From: Ignavibacteriales bacterium UBA1304
Lineage (GTDB): Bacteria > Bacteroidota > Ignavibacteria > Ignavibacteriales > Ignavibacteriaceae
Length of the DNA stretch: 64,000 bases
NCBI GenBank assembly: GCA_002307295.1
Contig: DBTY01000007.1
Span: 44,891-108,890 of the forward strand
Direction: 5' to 3'
Position numbers and translations under genes: made by a program. The notes under the pieces are model-generated. The model searched no databases, was not told the origin of the DNA, and saw nothing but the letters and a program-made list of their open reading frames with translations. This document shows, piece after piece, positions 37,531 to 45,681 of the stretch (position 1 is its first letter; the number at the start of each line of letters is the position of its first letter).

Positions 37531-37836
37531 ATGAAAAAGTTGATGGTTATTTTAATGGTCTTTTGTTTAGGCTTTGCCTTTACAACTGACATAAGCGCTC
37601 AGACAAAAGATAAAAAAGCTGTGTCGTCTAAAGTGAGCGAAAGCAAACCTTTTAATACTGTGTGTCCTGTTTCTGGTGAAAAGATAGACGGCAGTTCTGT
37701 TACGTATGCGTATGGAGGAAAAACTTACGCTCTGTGCTGCAAAAGTTGTCTTAAAAAATTTAAAAAAGATCCGGCAAAATATAGCTCAAATTTAAGCGAA
37801 GACGGCAAGAAATTCACTAAACAAAAAACAAAATAA
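37531..37836 (+). CDS. Small secreted YHS-domain protein
   Basis: A 101-residue protein with a signal peptide (ending ISAQ, about 1-24) and a YHS-type metal-binding domain (about 41-92). Candidate metal ligands are Cys45 in CPVSGE and Cys69, Cys70 and Cys73 in CCKSC. YHS domains occur in copper-handling proteins, so the product may bind copper or another soft metal in the periplasm; that is inference. The next gene starts 9 bases after its stop, has GGAGG before it and is also a cysteine-bearing secreted protein. Confidence 0.82.
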   Translation: MKKLMVILMVFCLGFAFTTDISAQTKDKKAVSSKVSESKPFNTVCPVSGEKIDGSSVTYAYGGKTYALCCKSCLKKFKKDPAKYSSNLSEDGKKFTKQKTK

Positions 37837-37845
37837 GGAGGTAGA

Positions 37846-38058
37846 ATGAGACTATTATTATCAGCATTAATTCTAAGCTTAGGATTAACATTAACAGTAT
37901 CTGCGCAGACGACTGATACTAAAACAGCTGCAAAAGCTAAAACCGAAGTTACTAAAGCTAAGGTTAAAAAAGCTAAGAAAGCTAAGACAGCATCATGCTG
38001 CACTGACGGCAAACAATGCTCAGATAGCGCAAAGGCTAACTGTCCTAAGAAGAAATAA
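37846..38058 (+). CDS. Small secreted Lys/Ala-rich protein with a C-terminal Cys cluster
   Basis: A 70-residue protein. A signal peptide (1-20, ending VSAQ) is followed by about 27 residues of repeated Ala-Lys-Thr (TKAKVKKAKKAKTAS), and a C-terminal cluster with Cys51, Cys52, Cys58 and Cys66. GGAGG precedes the ATG at 37846 by 5 bases. It is too small and low in complexity to assign to a family. The four Cys and the neighbouring YHS gene suggest a metal-binding partner. It is probably a real gene, given the signal peptide, RBS and operon position. Confidence 0.65.
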   Translation: MRLLLSALILSLGLTLTVSAQTTDTKTAAKAKTEVTKAKVKKAKKAKTASCCTDGKQCSDSAKANCPKKK

Positions 38059-38078
38059 CGCTAGTGTTTTTTTAGATA

Positions 38079-38112
38079 TAAATCCCGGCCCGATTAATCG
38101 GGCCGGGATTTT
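38079..38112. terminator. Perfect-palindrome terminator
   Basis: AATCCCGGCCCGATT and AATCGGGCCGGGATT form an uninterrupted 15-bp inverted repeat (38081-38110), extended by one more pair. It lies 22 bases after the small secreted protein and is followed by TTAATT. Confidence 0.8.
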
Positions 38113-38132
38113 AATTATTATAGGGATTTTAT

Positions 38133-39248
38133 TTGACTGATTACAAAAAATATAACAACGTTAAGCTTGGTCTTAATATAGCCAAGGGGATCGCCGGGTT
38201 TTTATTATTGATTGCGTTTCTCTGGTTTGGCTATAGCGCTATGTTTGCCGACTATCTAAGGCGTTTTACTGCAAATAATTATGTCTTATTCCTGCTGTTT
38301 ACTTTTGGCGCGGGAGCAGGCAGCGCAATTATTTTTTCGCCCTTAAGCTTTTATACTGATTTTTATCTTGAGCATAAATATAATTTGTCTAACCAGACAT
38401 TTATGGCTTTCCTGTGGGAAAATGCAAAAGGAATTATGCTTGGTTTTGTTATTGGCGTTCCGCTTCTATTAGTATTTTATTATGCGCTTAATACCTACGG
38501 TTCTTTGTGGTGGCTTCCGTTTGCAATAATACTATTTCTCCTTTCGGTAGTTATGGCTAAAATAGCTCCCGTAATTATTATGCCCTTATTTTTCAAAGTT
38601 ACGCCTCTTGATAATGTCGAATTGGTTGAAAGGATAAGAAAGTTAGCTGTTGAAGCGGGTATAAAAGTAGAGAATGTTTTTAAATTCAATATGAGCAAGG
38701 ATACAAAAAAAGCTAATGCGGCTTTTGCAGGCTTGGGCAAATCAAAAAGGATATTGCTTGGCGATACTTTGCTTAGCGGTTTTACCGAAGATGAAATTGA
38801 AACTGTAATTGCTCATGAATTAGGGCATTATAAACATAAACATATTATTAAAAATATTATTATTGCAACGGTTTCAAGTTTTTTAACGCTCTTTTTAATT
38901 GCATACTTGTATGAAAAATCGCTTTTGCTTTTTAATTTCACCTCAATAACTCAAATAGCGGCTTTGCCGCTGATAGCTCTATGGGCTTCTGTGATAGGTT
39001 TTATTCAAACTCCTTTAACCAATATTATTTCCCGCAAGTTTGAATATGAGGCGGATCAGTATGCGGTAAAAGCCACGTTAAAGCCGGATTCGTTTATTGT
39101 CACTCTTAATAAACTGACCGAACAAAATTTAGGCGATAGAGAGCCTCATCCGGTAGTAGAGTGGTATTTTTATAGTCATCCCTCTATAAAAAAACGGACT
39201 GACGCAATAAAAGATTTTTGCAAAAATAATAATATAGCTCTCGGATAA
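38133..39248 (+). CDS. M48-family membrane metallopeptidase (CAAX protease-like)
   Basis: A 371-residue integral membrane zinc peptidase. The zinc site is HELGHYKHKH near 230, with the third ligand Glu in FEYEADQYAV near 305. Several membrane helices (about 15-40, 60-75, 95-120, 125-150, 240-290) place it in the M48 STE24-like group. It starts at TTG 38133 with an AGGGA sequence before it. Likely role: membrane protein quality control. A role in CAAX processing is not expected in bacteria. Confidence 0.88.
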   Translation: MTDYKKYNNVKLGLNIAKGIAGFLLLIAFLWFGYSAMFADYLRRFTANNYVLFLLFTFGAGAGSAIIFSPLSFYTDFYLEHKYNLSNQTFMAFLWENAKGIMLGFVIGVPLLLVFYYALNTYGSLWWLPFAIILFLLSVVMAKIAPVIIMPLFFKVTPLDNVELVERIRKLAVEAGIKVENVFKFNMSKDTKKANAAFAGLGKSKRILLGDTLLSGFTEDEIETVIAHELGHYKHKHIIKNIIIATVSSFLTLFLIAYLYEKSLLLFNFTSITQIAALPLIALWASVIGFIQTPLTNIISRKFEYEADQYAVKATLKPDSFIVTLNKLTEQNLGDREPHPVVEWYFYSHPSIKKRTDAIKDFCKNNNIALG

Positions 39249-39387
39249 AAACTGACGGTTTTTGTGAAAGATATCCGTATATGTGTTATATTTCAGCTGC
39301 AAAATTTATTCTTGTTGAAAGATTAAAAAAAAACAGAGAAAATAAATTATAGCATTGGGATAGTAATAAAAAGATAAGGAATTTATT

Positions 39388-39678
39388 ATGGCCGTTACCA
39401 GAAAAGACGTTGAGCATATAGCGCAATTAGCCAAATTAAGTCTTGAAGAAAATGAAGTTGAAAGTTTAACCGATCAAATGAACGACATTTTAGGGTACGT
39501 TGAAAAACTAAATGAGCTTGATACCGAAAATATAGAACCGTTATCTCATCCTGTGGAAGGGAATAATGTTTTTAGAGAAGACGTTCCTATAAAATCAATT
39601 GCTTCGTCGGAAGCTTTGAAAAATGCGCCCAGCGCATCGGAAGAATTTTTCCTTGTTCCTAAAGTAATAAACAACTAA
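39388..39678 (+). CDS. gatC: Asp-tRNA(Asn)/Glu-tRNA(Gln) amidotransferase subunit C
   Basis: A 96-residue GatC. The family pattern VTRKDVEHIAQLAKLSLEE opens the protein, and LSHPVEGNNVFREDV ends it. GatC holds GatA and GatB together to convert misacylated Glu-tRNA(Gln) or Asp-tRNA(Asn). gatA and gatB are not within this window. The start ATG at 39388 has AAGGA before it, and kdsB begins 14 bases after the stop. Confidence 0.95.
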   Translation: MAVTRKDVEHIAQLAKLSLEENEVESLTDQMNDILGYVEKLNELDTENIEPLSHPVEGNNVFREDVPIKSIASSEALKNAPSASEEFFLVPKVINN

Positions 39679-39692
39679 AAAAGAATTTTATA

Positions 39693-40466
39693 ATGAAGGT
39701 AGTAGGCGTTATCCCGGCTCGTTTTGCGTCAACCCGGCTCCTTGGCAAACCGCTTGCAGATATCTGCGGCAAACCGATGATTCAAAGAACGTATGAAAGC
39801 GCGTCAAAATCGAAACTAATAAACGAATTAATTATTGCCGTAGACGACGAAAAAGTCGCCGATGTAGTTAAAAGCTTTGGCGCAAGAGTAATCTTAACTC
39901 CAAAAGACATTGCCACCGGTTCGGATAGAATTGCCTATGTGGCAAAAAATATTCACGACGTTGATATTGTGGTTAATATTCAGGGGGACGAACCTTTTAT
40001 TAAAGGCGAAATGATAGATCAGGCGATAGAGCCGCTATTGTTCGATAGCTCAATTGACGTATCTACGTTGGCAAAAAAAATTACTTCCGTTACCGAATTA
40101 AAATCGCCCTCTATCCCCAAAGTAGTTTTTGATTATTACAATTTTGCACTATACTTTTCGCGCTCGCCAATTCCTTTTGTACGCGACGCTAATTCATATT
40201 CGGAAAGACTAAAGAAAGCCGATATATATAAACACGTGGGTTTATATGTATATAGGATTGAAGCTCTAAAAAAGTTTACTGAACTGGCTCCTACCGATTT
40301 AGAAAAAATTGAAAAGCTTGAACAATTGAGAATGCTTGAAAACGGAATGAAAATAAAAGTGGTAGTAACAGAACACGAAAGTATTTCTGTAGATACGCCT
40401 GAAGATCTGGAACGGGTAAGAGTATATTATCAAAGGTTAAAGAACAATATTGAGGGGAATGAATAA
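39693..40466 (+). CDS. kdsB: 3-deoxy-manno-octulosonate cytidylyltransferase
   Basis: A 257-residue CMP-Kdo synthetase that activates Kdo for LPS inner core synthesis. The N-terminal VGVIPARFASTRLLGKPL binds CTP, and conserved FGARVILT and IQGDEPF follow. SRSPIPF and KHVGLYVYR are also family hallmarks. Together with kdsA and kdsD some 3 kb downstream it shows that the cell makes Kdo-containing LPS. Full length. Confidence 0.95.
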   Translation: MKVVGVIPARFASTRLLGKPLADICGKPMIQRTYESASKSKLINELIIAVDDEKVADVVKSFGARVILTPKDIATGSDRIAYVAKNIHDVDIVVNIQGDEPFIKGEMIDQAIEPLLFDSSIDVSTLAKKITSVTELKSPSIPKVVFDYYNFALYFSRSPIPFVRDANSYSERLKKADIYKHVGLYVYRIEALKKFTELAPTDLEKIEKLEQLRMLENGMKIKVVVTEHESISVDTPEDLERVRVYYQRLKNNIEGNE

Positions 40467-40597
40467 AGTTTTGCCAAAGAAATAAAAATGCGCTATTTTT
40501 GTAGTATAAATTATTTTATTTACTTTCGGGTAGATTGAATATATCTTAGTAACAAAAAGGCATATAAAAGCAGAAAAATCAAAGGAGACTAAATTTT

Positions 40598-41005
40598 ATG
40601 GATAGAAAGATAAGAGTATTAGTTGCCAAAGCAGGATTAGACGGCCACGATAGAGGGGCTAAAATAATTGCTGCTGCGCTTAGAGACGCCGGAATGGAAG
40701 TGATTTACACTGGTCTGCGTCAGACTCCTGAAATGATAGTTGAAGCGGCTATTCAAGAAGACGTTGACGTTATAGGAATTAGCATCTTGTCTGGAGCTCA
40801 CATGACCTTGTTCCCTAAGATATTGAATTTAATGAAAGAAAGAGGCCTTGACGACGTTTTATTAACAGGCGGAGGAATTATTCCTCAGGCCGACGTTGCT
40901 GAATTAAAAAGAATTGGCGTAGGTCAGCTCTTTACTCCTGGCACGCCTACTTCTGCGACTATTGAATATATAAAAGAATGGCGCGCTCAAAATAAACGCG
41001 CATAG
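40598..41005 (+). CDS. Free-standing B12-binding subunit of an acyl-CoA mutase
   Basis: A 135-residue cobalamin-binding domain. The DGHDRGAK signature (DxHxxG) gives the lower axial His, followed by SILSGAH and TGGGIIP for the cofactor tail. This matches the C-terminal or small subunit of methylmalonyl-CoA mutase and its relatives, which work with a separate catalytic subunit. None is in this window, so the partner is elsewhere. AAAGGAG precedes the start. It is followed by a strong terminator and is probably single-gene. Confidence 0.9.
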   Translation: MDRKIRVLVAKAGLDGHDRGAKIIAAALRDAGMEVIYTGLRQTPEMIVEAAIQEDVDVIGISILSGAHMTLFPKILNLMKERGLDDVLLTGGGIIPQADVAELKRIGVGQLFTPGTPTSATIEYIKEWRAQNKRA

Positions 41006-41041
41006 CTGTAAATAAAGTTTGTACGATATAAATGAGTATAA

Positions 41042-41070
41042 GGGAGAAAATTATATTTTCTCCCTTTTTA
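41042..41070 (+). terminator. Intrinsic terminator after the B12-binding gene
   Basis: GGGAGAAAA pairs perfectly with TTTTCTCCC around TTATA and is followed by TTTTTATTTTTT. Classic intrinsic terminator. Confidence 0.92.
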
Positions 41071-41155
41071 TTTTTTAGTTGCCTGACTTTAGCCTTTAAT
41101 TATTTGTGAGTTTAATTATTTTTTAAAGTTGTTTTGCAAAGAGTTTGATTAAGAT

Positions 41156-42253
41156 ATGACGACGAGTTCAAAAAAGAATAGAGTGATATTCCTGGATTTG
41201 ATGCGCGCTTTTGCTGTGTTTATGATGGTGCAGGGGCATACTACCGATGTTGTGCTGGCTGATTCATTTAGAAATTACAGTTCCCCTTTTTATCTGTTCT
41301 GGAATTTTATGAGAGGCTTTACCGCTCCGATCTTCCTTTTTACTATGGGGACTACATTCAGCTATTTATTTAAACGTAATCCTAATCCGTTTAGTGAAAA
41401 TCCGAGAGTTAAAAAAGGAATCAAAAGATTCTTTTTGCTGCTTTTTCTGGGATATGTAATGAGATATCCAACTTTTTCGGTTATTTATTTCGATACTGTT
41501 TCTCCCTCTGAATGGCAGACGTTTTTTGTGGTTGACGTGCTTCAGCTAATGGGGTTTGGAATCCTGTTTATTCTAGCAATTGAGTATTGCGTAGAAAAGT
41601 TTAAGCTAAATAATTATATTGTGCTTGGAGCCTCCGCTTTAGTTGTGTTCCTTGTCTCTCCTTTTTTTGAGATGATACATTGGACAAAGTTTTTTCATCC
41701 GATAATTGCAAATTATTTTTATAAAGGGGGAGGATCATATTTCCCGTTGTTCCCCTGGTTGAGCTATATTTTTTGCGGAGCTATTTTTGGCGCTTATTTG
41801 GCCAATAATCCATTAACTTATAGAACGGTAAAATTTAGTTCGCAGCTTGCAATTATGGGGCTTGCTTTTGTAGCGGCTTCGTTTGTGGGAGATTTTATTG
41901 AAGTTCTGATGTTGGGGCAAAGCAATATGTGGACTACCAGCCCAAATTTGGTTTTGTTTCGTATCGGTTTGGTTGTTATTTTAAATGCAGCAGTTTCTTT
42001 TCTTGCTTTGGAAATTAATAGAATTCCTAATATCATTATGGTTGTTGGAAGAAATACTCTTTTTATTTATGTGAGCCATGTGATTTTATTATACGGAAGC
42101 GCATGGACGCCCGGTTTTCCGAAGTATTTAGTGCGGAGCCTTAATGTTGGGCAGACAATTTTAGCGGATATAATTATGCTGGTTTCGTTTGCGGCTATAG
42201 CTCAGGTTTTGGAGCTGTTAAAAAAACTTCGCGTAAAAAAAGTTTCTGCTTAA
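41156..42253 (+). CDS. Membrane acyltransferase-like protein (heparan-alpha-glucosaminide N-acetyltransferase type)
   Basis: A 365-residue integral membrane protein with about ten helices. The opening VIFLDLMRAFAVFMMVQGHTT resembles the LD.xR..a...m...H signature of DUF1624/HGSNAT-type acyltransferases. The His in GHT near residue 29 is the usual candidate for acetyl transfer. Such proteins acetylate or otherwise modify sugars of envelope polymers. The substrate is unknown. It stands alone between the B12-binding gene and ruvB, with its own spacing. Confidence 0.7.
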   Translation: MTTSSKKNRVIFLDLMRAFAVFMMVQGHTTDVVLADSFRNYSSPFYLFWNFMRGFTAPIFLFTMGTTFSYLFKRNPNPFSENPRVKKGIKRFFLLLFLGYVMRYPTFSVIYFDTVSPSEWQTFFVVDVLQLMGFGILFILAIEYCVEKFKLNNYIVLGASALVVFLVSPFFEMIHWTKFFHPIIANYFYKGGGSYFPLFPWLSYIFCGAIFGAYLANNPLTYRTVKFSSQLAIMGLAFVAASFVGDFIEVLMLGQSNMWTTSPNLVLFRIGLVVILNAAVSFLALEINRIPNIIMVVGRNTLFIYVSHVILLYGSAWTPGFPKYLVRSLNVGQTILADIIMLVSFAAIAQVLELLKKLRVKKVSA

Positions 42254-42287
42254 TCTGATATAATAATTTAACTGAAAATATATAATA

Positions 42288-43313
42288 ATGCGAAAATCAA
42301 ATCTGACCGATCCAGATGGTAAAGACGACGAAAAAATCTTAGAGCAAACTCTCAGGCCCGATAGATTTGCTGATTTTAATGGTCAGACTAAGATTACCGA
42401 TAATCTTAAAGTCTTTATTCACGCCGCAAAAAAAAGAGACGAAGCTCTCGATCATGTTTTGTTAACCGGGCCTCCGGGGCTTGGTAAAACTACGCTTGCT
42501 CATATTATTGCGGGCGAAATGGGAGTGAAATTAAAAATCACGTCAGGCCCTGTATTGGAAAAACCTGGCGATCTGGCAGGTCTTCTTACAAATCTTGAAG
42601 AAAAATCGGTATTGTTTATTGACGAGATACACAGGCTTAGCCCGGTAGTAGAGGAGTATCTTTACCCGGCAATGGAAGATTACAAGCTTGATATTATGAT
42701 AGACAGCGGCCCCAGCGCGCGTTCTGTGCAGATTAGTCTGCCTAAATATACGCTGATTGGAGCCACTACAAGAGCGGGAATGCTGACTTCCCCTTTGCGC
42801 GATAGATTTGGAATTAAATTCCGTCTTGATTATTATGAGGCGGACTTACTTGATAAAATTGTAATCCGGTCGGCAAAAATATTAAATCTAAAAGTGACTA
42901 GAGACGCGTCGTTAGAAATTGCAAAACGCTCTCGCGGCACTCCAAGAATTGCAAACAGATTGCTCCGCCGTACAAGAGATTTTGCAGATTATGATAATAA
43001 AGACGTCATTGATATAGAAACGGCTAAAAAAGCTCTGGACGCCTTAGAGGTAGACGAGTACGGGCTGGATGAAATGGATAAAGAGATTATGCTTACTATA
43101 ATTGAAAAATATAACGGCGGCCCCGTAGGGCTTAGCACGCTTGCCGTTGCGGTGAACGAAGATCCCGGCACAATTGAGGAAGTCTATGAGCCGTTTCTTA
43201 TTCAGCAGGGTTTTATTCAAAGAACTCCCCGCGGAAGAGAAGCTACCGATTTGGCATATAAGAGATTTGGCAAGCAAAGGATAATTAAAAATTCTATTAC
43301 TCTTTTTGATTAA
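42288..43313 (+). CDS. ruvB: Holliday junction branch migration ATPase RuvB
   Basis: A 341-residue AAA+ hexamer motor that drives branch migration with RuvA. Walker A is GPPGLGKTT near 60-68, Walker B FIDEIHRL near 105, and sensor 1 IGATTRAG near 158. The C-terminal winged-helix domain contains IQQGFIQRTPRGR. All motifs are intact. It is 5 bases upstream of kdsA; co-transcription with LPS genes is unusual in function but likely from spacing. Confidence 0.96.
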   Translation: MRKSNLTDPDGKDDEKILEQTLRPDRFADFNGQTKITDNLKVFIHAAKKRDEALDHVLLTGPPGLGKTTLAHIIAGEMGVKLKITSGPVLEKPGDLAGLLTNLEEKSVLFIDEIHRLSPVVEEYLYPAMEDYKLDIMIDSGPSARSVQISLPKYTLIGATTRAGMLTSPLRDRFGIKFRLDYYEADLLDKIVIRSAKILNLKVTRDASLEIAKRSRGTPRIANRLLRRTRDFADYDNKDVIDIETAKKALDALEVDEYGLDEMDKEIMLTIIEKYNGGPVGLSTLAVAVNEDPGTIEEVYEPFLIQQGFIQRTPRGREATDLAYKRFGKQRIIKNSITLFD

Positions 43314-43318
43314 AAAAT

Positions 43319-44134
43319 ATGGTAAAATTAAATAATATAGTATTTGGCGCAAACAATCCGTTTGTATTAATTGCCGGACCGTGCGTTGTAGAAAATAAAA
43401 AAATTACTTTTGAAACGGCGGCGGCTATAAAAGAAATTACTCAGGAATTAAATATTCCGTATGTATTCAAATCGAGCTATAAAAAAGCGAACAGAACGGA
43501 TATAAATTCATTTACCGGGCTGGGCGATGAAGAAGCTCTTGAAATACTTGCAGAAGTAAAAAAAGAATTTGGGCTTCCGCTTTTAACTGACGTGCATACG
43601 GCAGAGGAAGTTGAAGCGGCGGCTAAAGTTGTAGATATCCTGCAAATTCCCGCGTTTCTTTGCAGGCAGACAGACTTATTGATTGCCGCAGGTAAAACCG
43701 GAAAAATTGTAAATGTTAAAAAAGGGCAGTTCCTTGCTCCAGAAGATATGAAACATGCCGCAGGCAAAGTGGCTTCAACTGGGAATGAGAATATTCTATT
43801 GTGCGAAAGAGGAACGACTTTTGGCTATCATAATCTTATAGTAGATATGCGTTCTTTAGTTGTAATGAGAGAATTAGGTTATCCTGTGGTAATGGATGCG
43901 ACGCATTCTGTGCAGATACCAAGCCAGGGAGACTTTAGCGGCGGACAACCGAAGTTTATTGCGCCTTTAGCTAAGGCTGCGGCGGCTGTTGGCATTGATT
44001 CTCTTTTCTTAGAAGTGCATCCAAATCCTAAAGAGGCTCTTAGCGACGCTGCAAGCCAGCTTGCTTTAGCGGATTTGAAAGACCTTCTGATTGAAATTAA
44101 ATCCATTGATAAAGCGGTAAAAAAATATAATTGA
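43319..44134 (+). CDS. kdsA: 3-deoxy-8-phosphooctulonate synthase
   Basis: A 271-residue TIM-barrel enzyme that condenses phosphoenolpyruvate and arabinose 5-phosphate into Kdo 8-phosphate. Family segments are AGPCVVENK, FKSSYKKANRT, DVHTAEEVEAAAKVVD, LLCERGTTFGYHNLIVDM and FLEVHPNPKEALSDAASQL. The Cys in AGPCV is the metal ligand seen in metal-dependent KdsA enzymes. It lies immediately upstream of kdsD, which supplies its arabinose 5-phosphate. Confidence 0.95.
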   Translation: MVKLNNIVFGANNPFVLIAGPCVVENKKITFETAAAIKEITQELNIPYVFKSSYKKANRTDINSFTGLGDEEALEILAEVKKEFGLPLLTDVHTAEEVEAAAKVVDILQIPAFLCRQTDLLIAAGKTGKIVNVKKGQFLAPEDMKHAAGKVASTGNENILLCERGTTFGYHNLIVDMRSLVVMRELGYPVVMDATHSVQIPSQGDFSGGQPKFIAPLAKAAAAVGIDSLFLEVHPNPKEALSDAASQLALADLKDLLIEIKSIDKAVKKYN

Positions 44135-44150
44135 ATTTAAAGGAATTAAA

Positions 44151-45128
44151 GTGACTGATTCGGAAATAATAAATAAAGGGAAAGAAGTAGTCAGAGTTGA
44201 AGCTGAAGCAATTTCCGCTCTTGAAGGGAGCATTAACGAGCAGTTTGCTAAAGCTGTAAACATAATTTATAATTGCAAAGGCCGCGTTATTTTAACCGGG
44301 ATGGGCAAGTCCGGTCTGATTGCTCGTAAGATAGTGGCTACAATGAATTCAACTGGAACCGCCGCAATTTATTTGCATCCATCGGACGCTGTGCATGGCG
44401 ATTTGGGAATGGTTAGAAAAGAAGACGTAGTCATGCTAATTTCTAAAAGCGGCAATACTGACGAGGTGGCAGTTCTTATTCCTCTGCTTAAAAGACTTGA
44501 CGTAAAAATGATAGCTATATGCGGAGAAGAAAAATCTAAAATTGCAGAACAGTGCGACGTCTTTTTAAGCATATACGTAAAAGAAGAAGCCTGCCCGCTT
44601 GATCTGGCGCCTACTTCTTCTACTACCGCTACTCTTGTTATGGGAGACGCTTTATCGGTAGCCCTGATTGAAAAGAAAGGATTTACTGCGGATGATTTTG
44701 CTTTGCTTCATCCTGGCGGCAGTCTTGGCAAAAGACTTTCGTTAGAGCTTAAAGAAATTATGATAAAAGGGGAGAACATCCCTGTAGTTAAAGAAGACAC
44801 GCTGCTTAAAGACGTAATTCTTGAAATTACTACCAAGCGGCTTGGCTCTACAAGCGTTGTTGATAACGAAGGCAAATTAATCGGTATTATTACCGATGGA
44901 GATTTAAGACGTTTATTGGAAAAAACTTTAGACCTTACTCATATTAAGGCGAAAGATTTTATGACGAAAAATCCTAAAACGCTTAAAGAGGATTGCCTTG
45001 GTTCATTGGCTTTACAAAAAATGGAAAATTTTAAGATAACTTCAATTATCATTACAAGCGACGATAATAAACCGATAGGAATTGTACACCTGCACGATCT
45101 AATAAATCTTGGTTTGCAGGTAAGATGA
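44151..45128 (+). CDS. kdsD: Arabinose 5-phosphate isomerase (SIS plus two CBS domains)
   Basis: A 325-residue protein that isomerises ribulose 5-phosphate to arabinose 5-phosphate, the Kdo precursor. The SIS domain (about 35-170) contains GMGKSGLIARKIVATM, and two CBS domains follow (about 205-325, IITDGDLRR). It starts at GTG 44151 with AAAGGAATTAAA before it. Its stop overlaps the ATG of the lptC-like gene (ATGA). KdsD and GutQ share this architecture; the operon context supports KdsD. Confidence 0.93.
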   Translation: MTDSEIINKGKEVVRVEAEAISALEGSINEQFAKAVNIIYNCKGRVILTGMGKSGLIARKIVATMNSTGTAAIYLHPSDAVHGDLGMVRKEDVVMLISKSGNTDEVAVLIPLLKRLDVKMIAICGEEKSKIAEQCDVFLSIYVKEEACPLDLAPTSSTTATLVMGDALSVALIEKKGFTADDFALLHPGGSLGKRLSLELKEIMIKGENIPVVKEDTLLKDVILEITTKRLGSTSVVDNEGKLIGIITDGDLRRLLEKTLDLTHIKAKDFMTKNPKTLKEDCLGSLALQKMENFKITSIIITSDDNKPIGIVHLHDLINLGLQVR

Positions 45129-45667
45129 AATATTGCATAGCGTTAGTATTGGCGGCTTTGTTTCTCTTTGGATGCGCTGATGAGAAAGTGAAACCAAAAG
45201 TAGATTATAATCTTAAGGCTGAAAAACTGCCTACTCAGGAAAGCTGGAAGTCGACTGTTATATTTACCGATTCTGGTTTTACTGCGGCGATACTTAACGC
45301 GGGACATCTTCGCATGTATGCTGAAACCCAGCAAACTCTTCTTGACGAAGGCGTTAAGGTGGATTTTTATAATACAGATAGAGCCATCACGACTACTTTA
45401 ACTTCTAAAACAGGACGTGTGGAAGACGTTACGCGAAACCTGTTTGCCTTTGAAAACGTTATTGTGAAAGGAGCCGACGGCACAGTATTAAAAACCGAAG
45501 AATTAGAGTGGCGGAATATTGATAAAAAAATTGTAACGGATAAATTTGTTACAATTGTTACCCCAAAAGAAAAAATTCAGGGGTATGGCTTTGAATCGGA
45601 TCAACATCTGAAAAATTATGTAATTAGAAATATAACGATTGTAACTCAATCAACTATAGAGGAATAG
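45125..45667 (+). CDS. lptC: LptC-like LPS export protein
   Basis: A 180-residue protein with a lipobox (LFGC, Cys17) rather than the simple membrane anchor of E. coli LptC. The rest has the repeating strand pattern of the OstA/LptC fold (TDRAITTTLTSKTGRVEDV, NLFAFENVIVKGADG, VTIVTPKEKIQGYGFES). It overlaps the kdsD stop by 4 bases and precedes an OstA-type gene and lptB, so it is placed as the periplasmic bridge of the Lpt machine. The lipoprotein form is a variant of the usual anchor. Confidence 0.8.
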   Translation: MKYCIALVLAALFLFGCADEKVKPKVDYNLKAEKLPTQESWKSTVIFTDSGFTAAILNAGHLRMYAETQQTLLDEGVKVDFYNTDRAITTTLTSKTGRVEDVTRNLFAFENVIVKGADGTVLKTEELEWRNIDKKIVTDKFVTIVTPKEKIQGYGFESDQHLKNYVIRNITIVTQSTIEE

Positions 45668-45681
45668 CGGTTTTTTATTTG

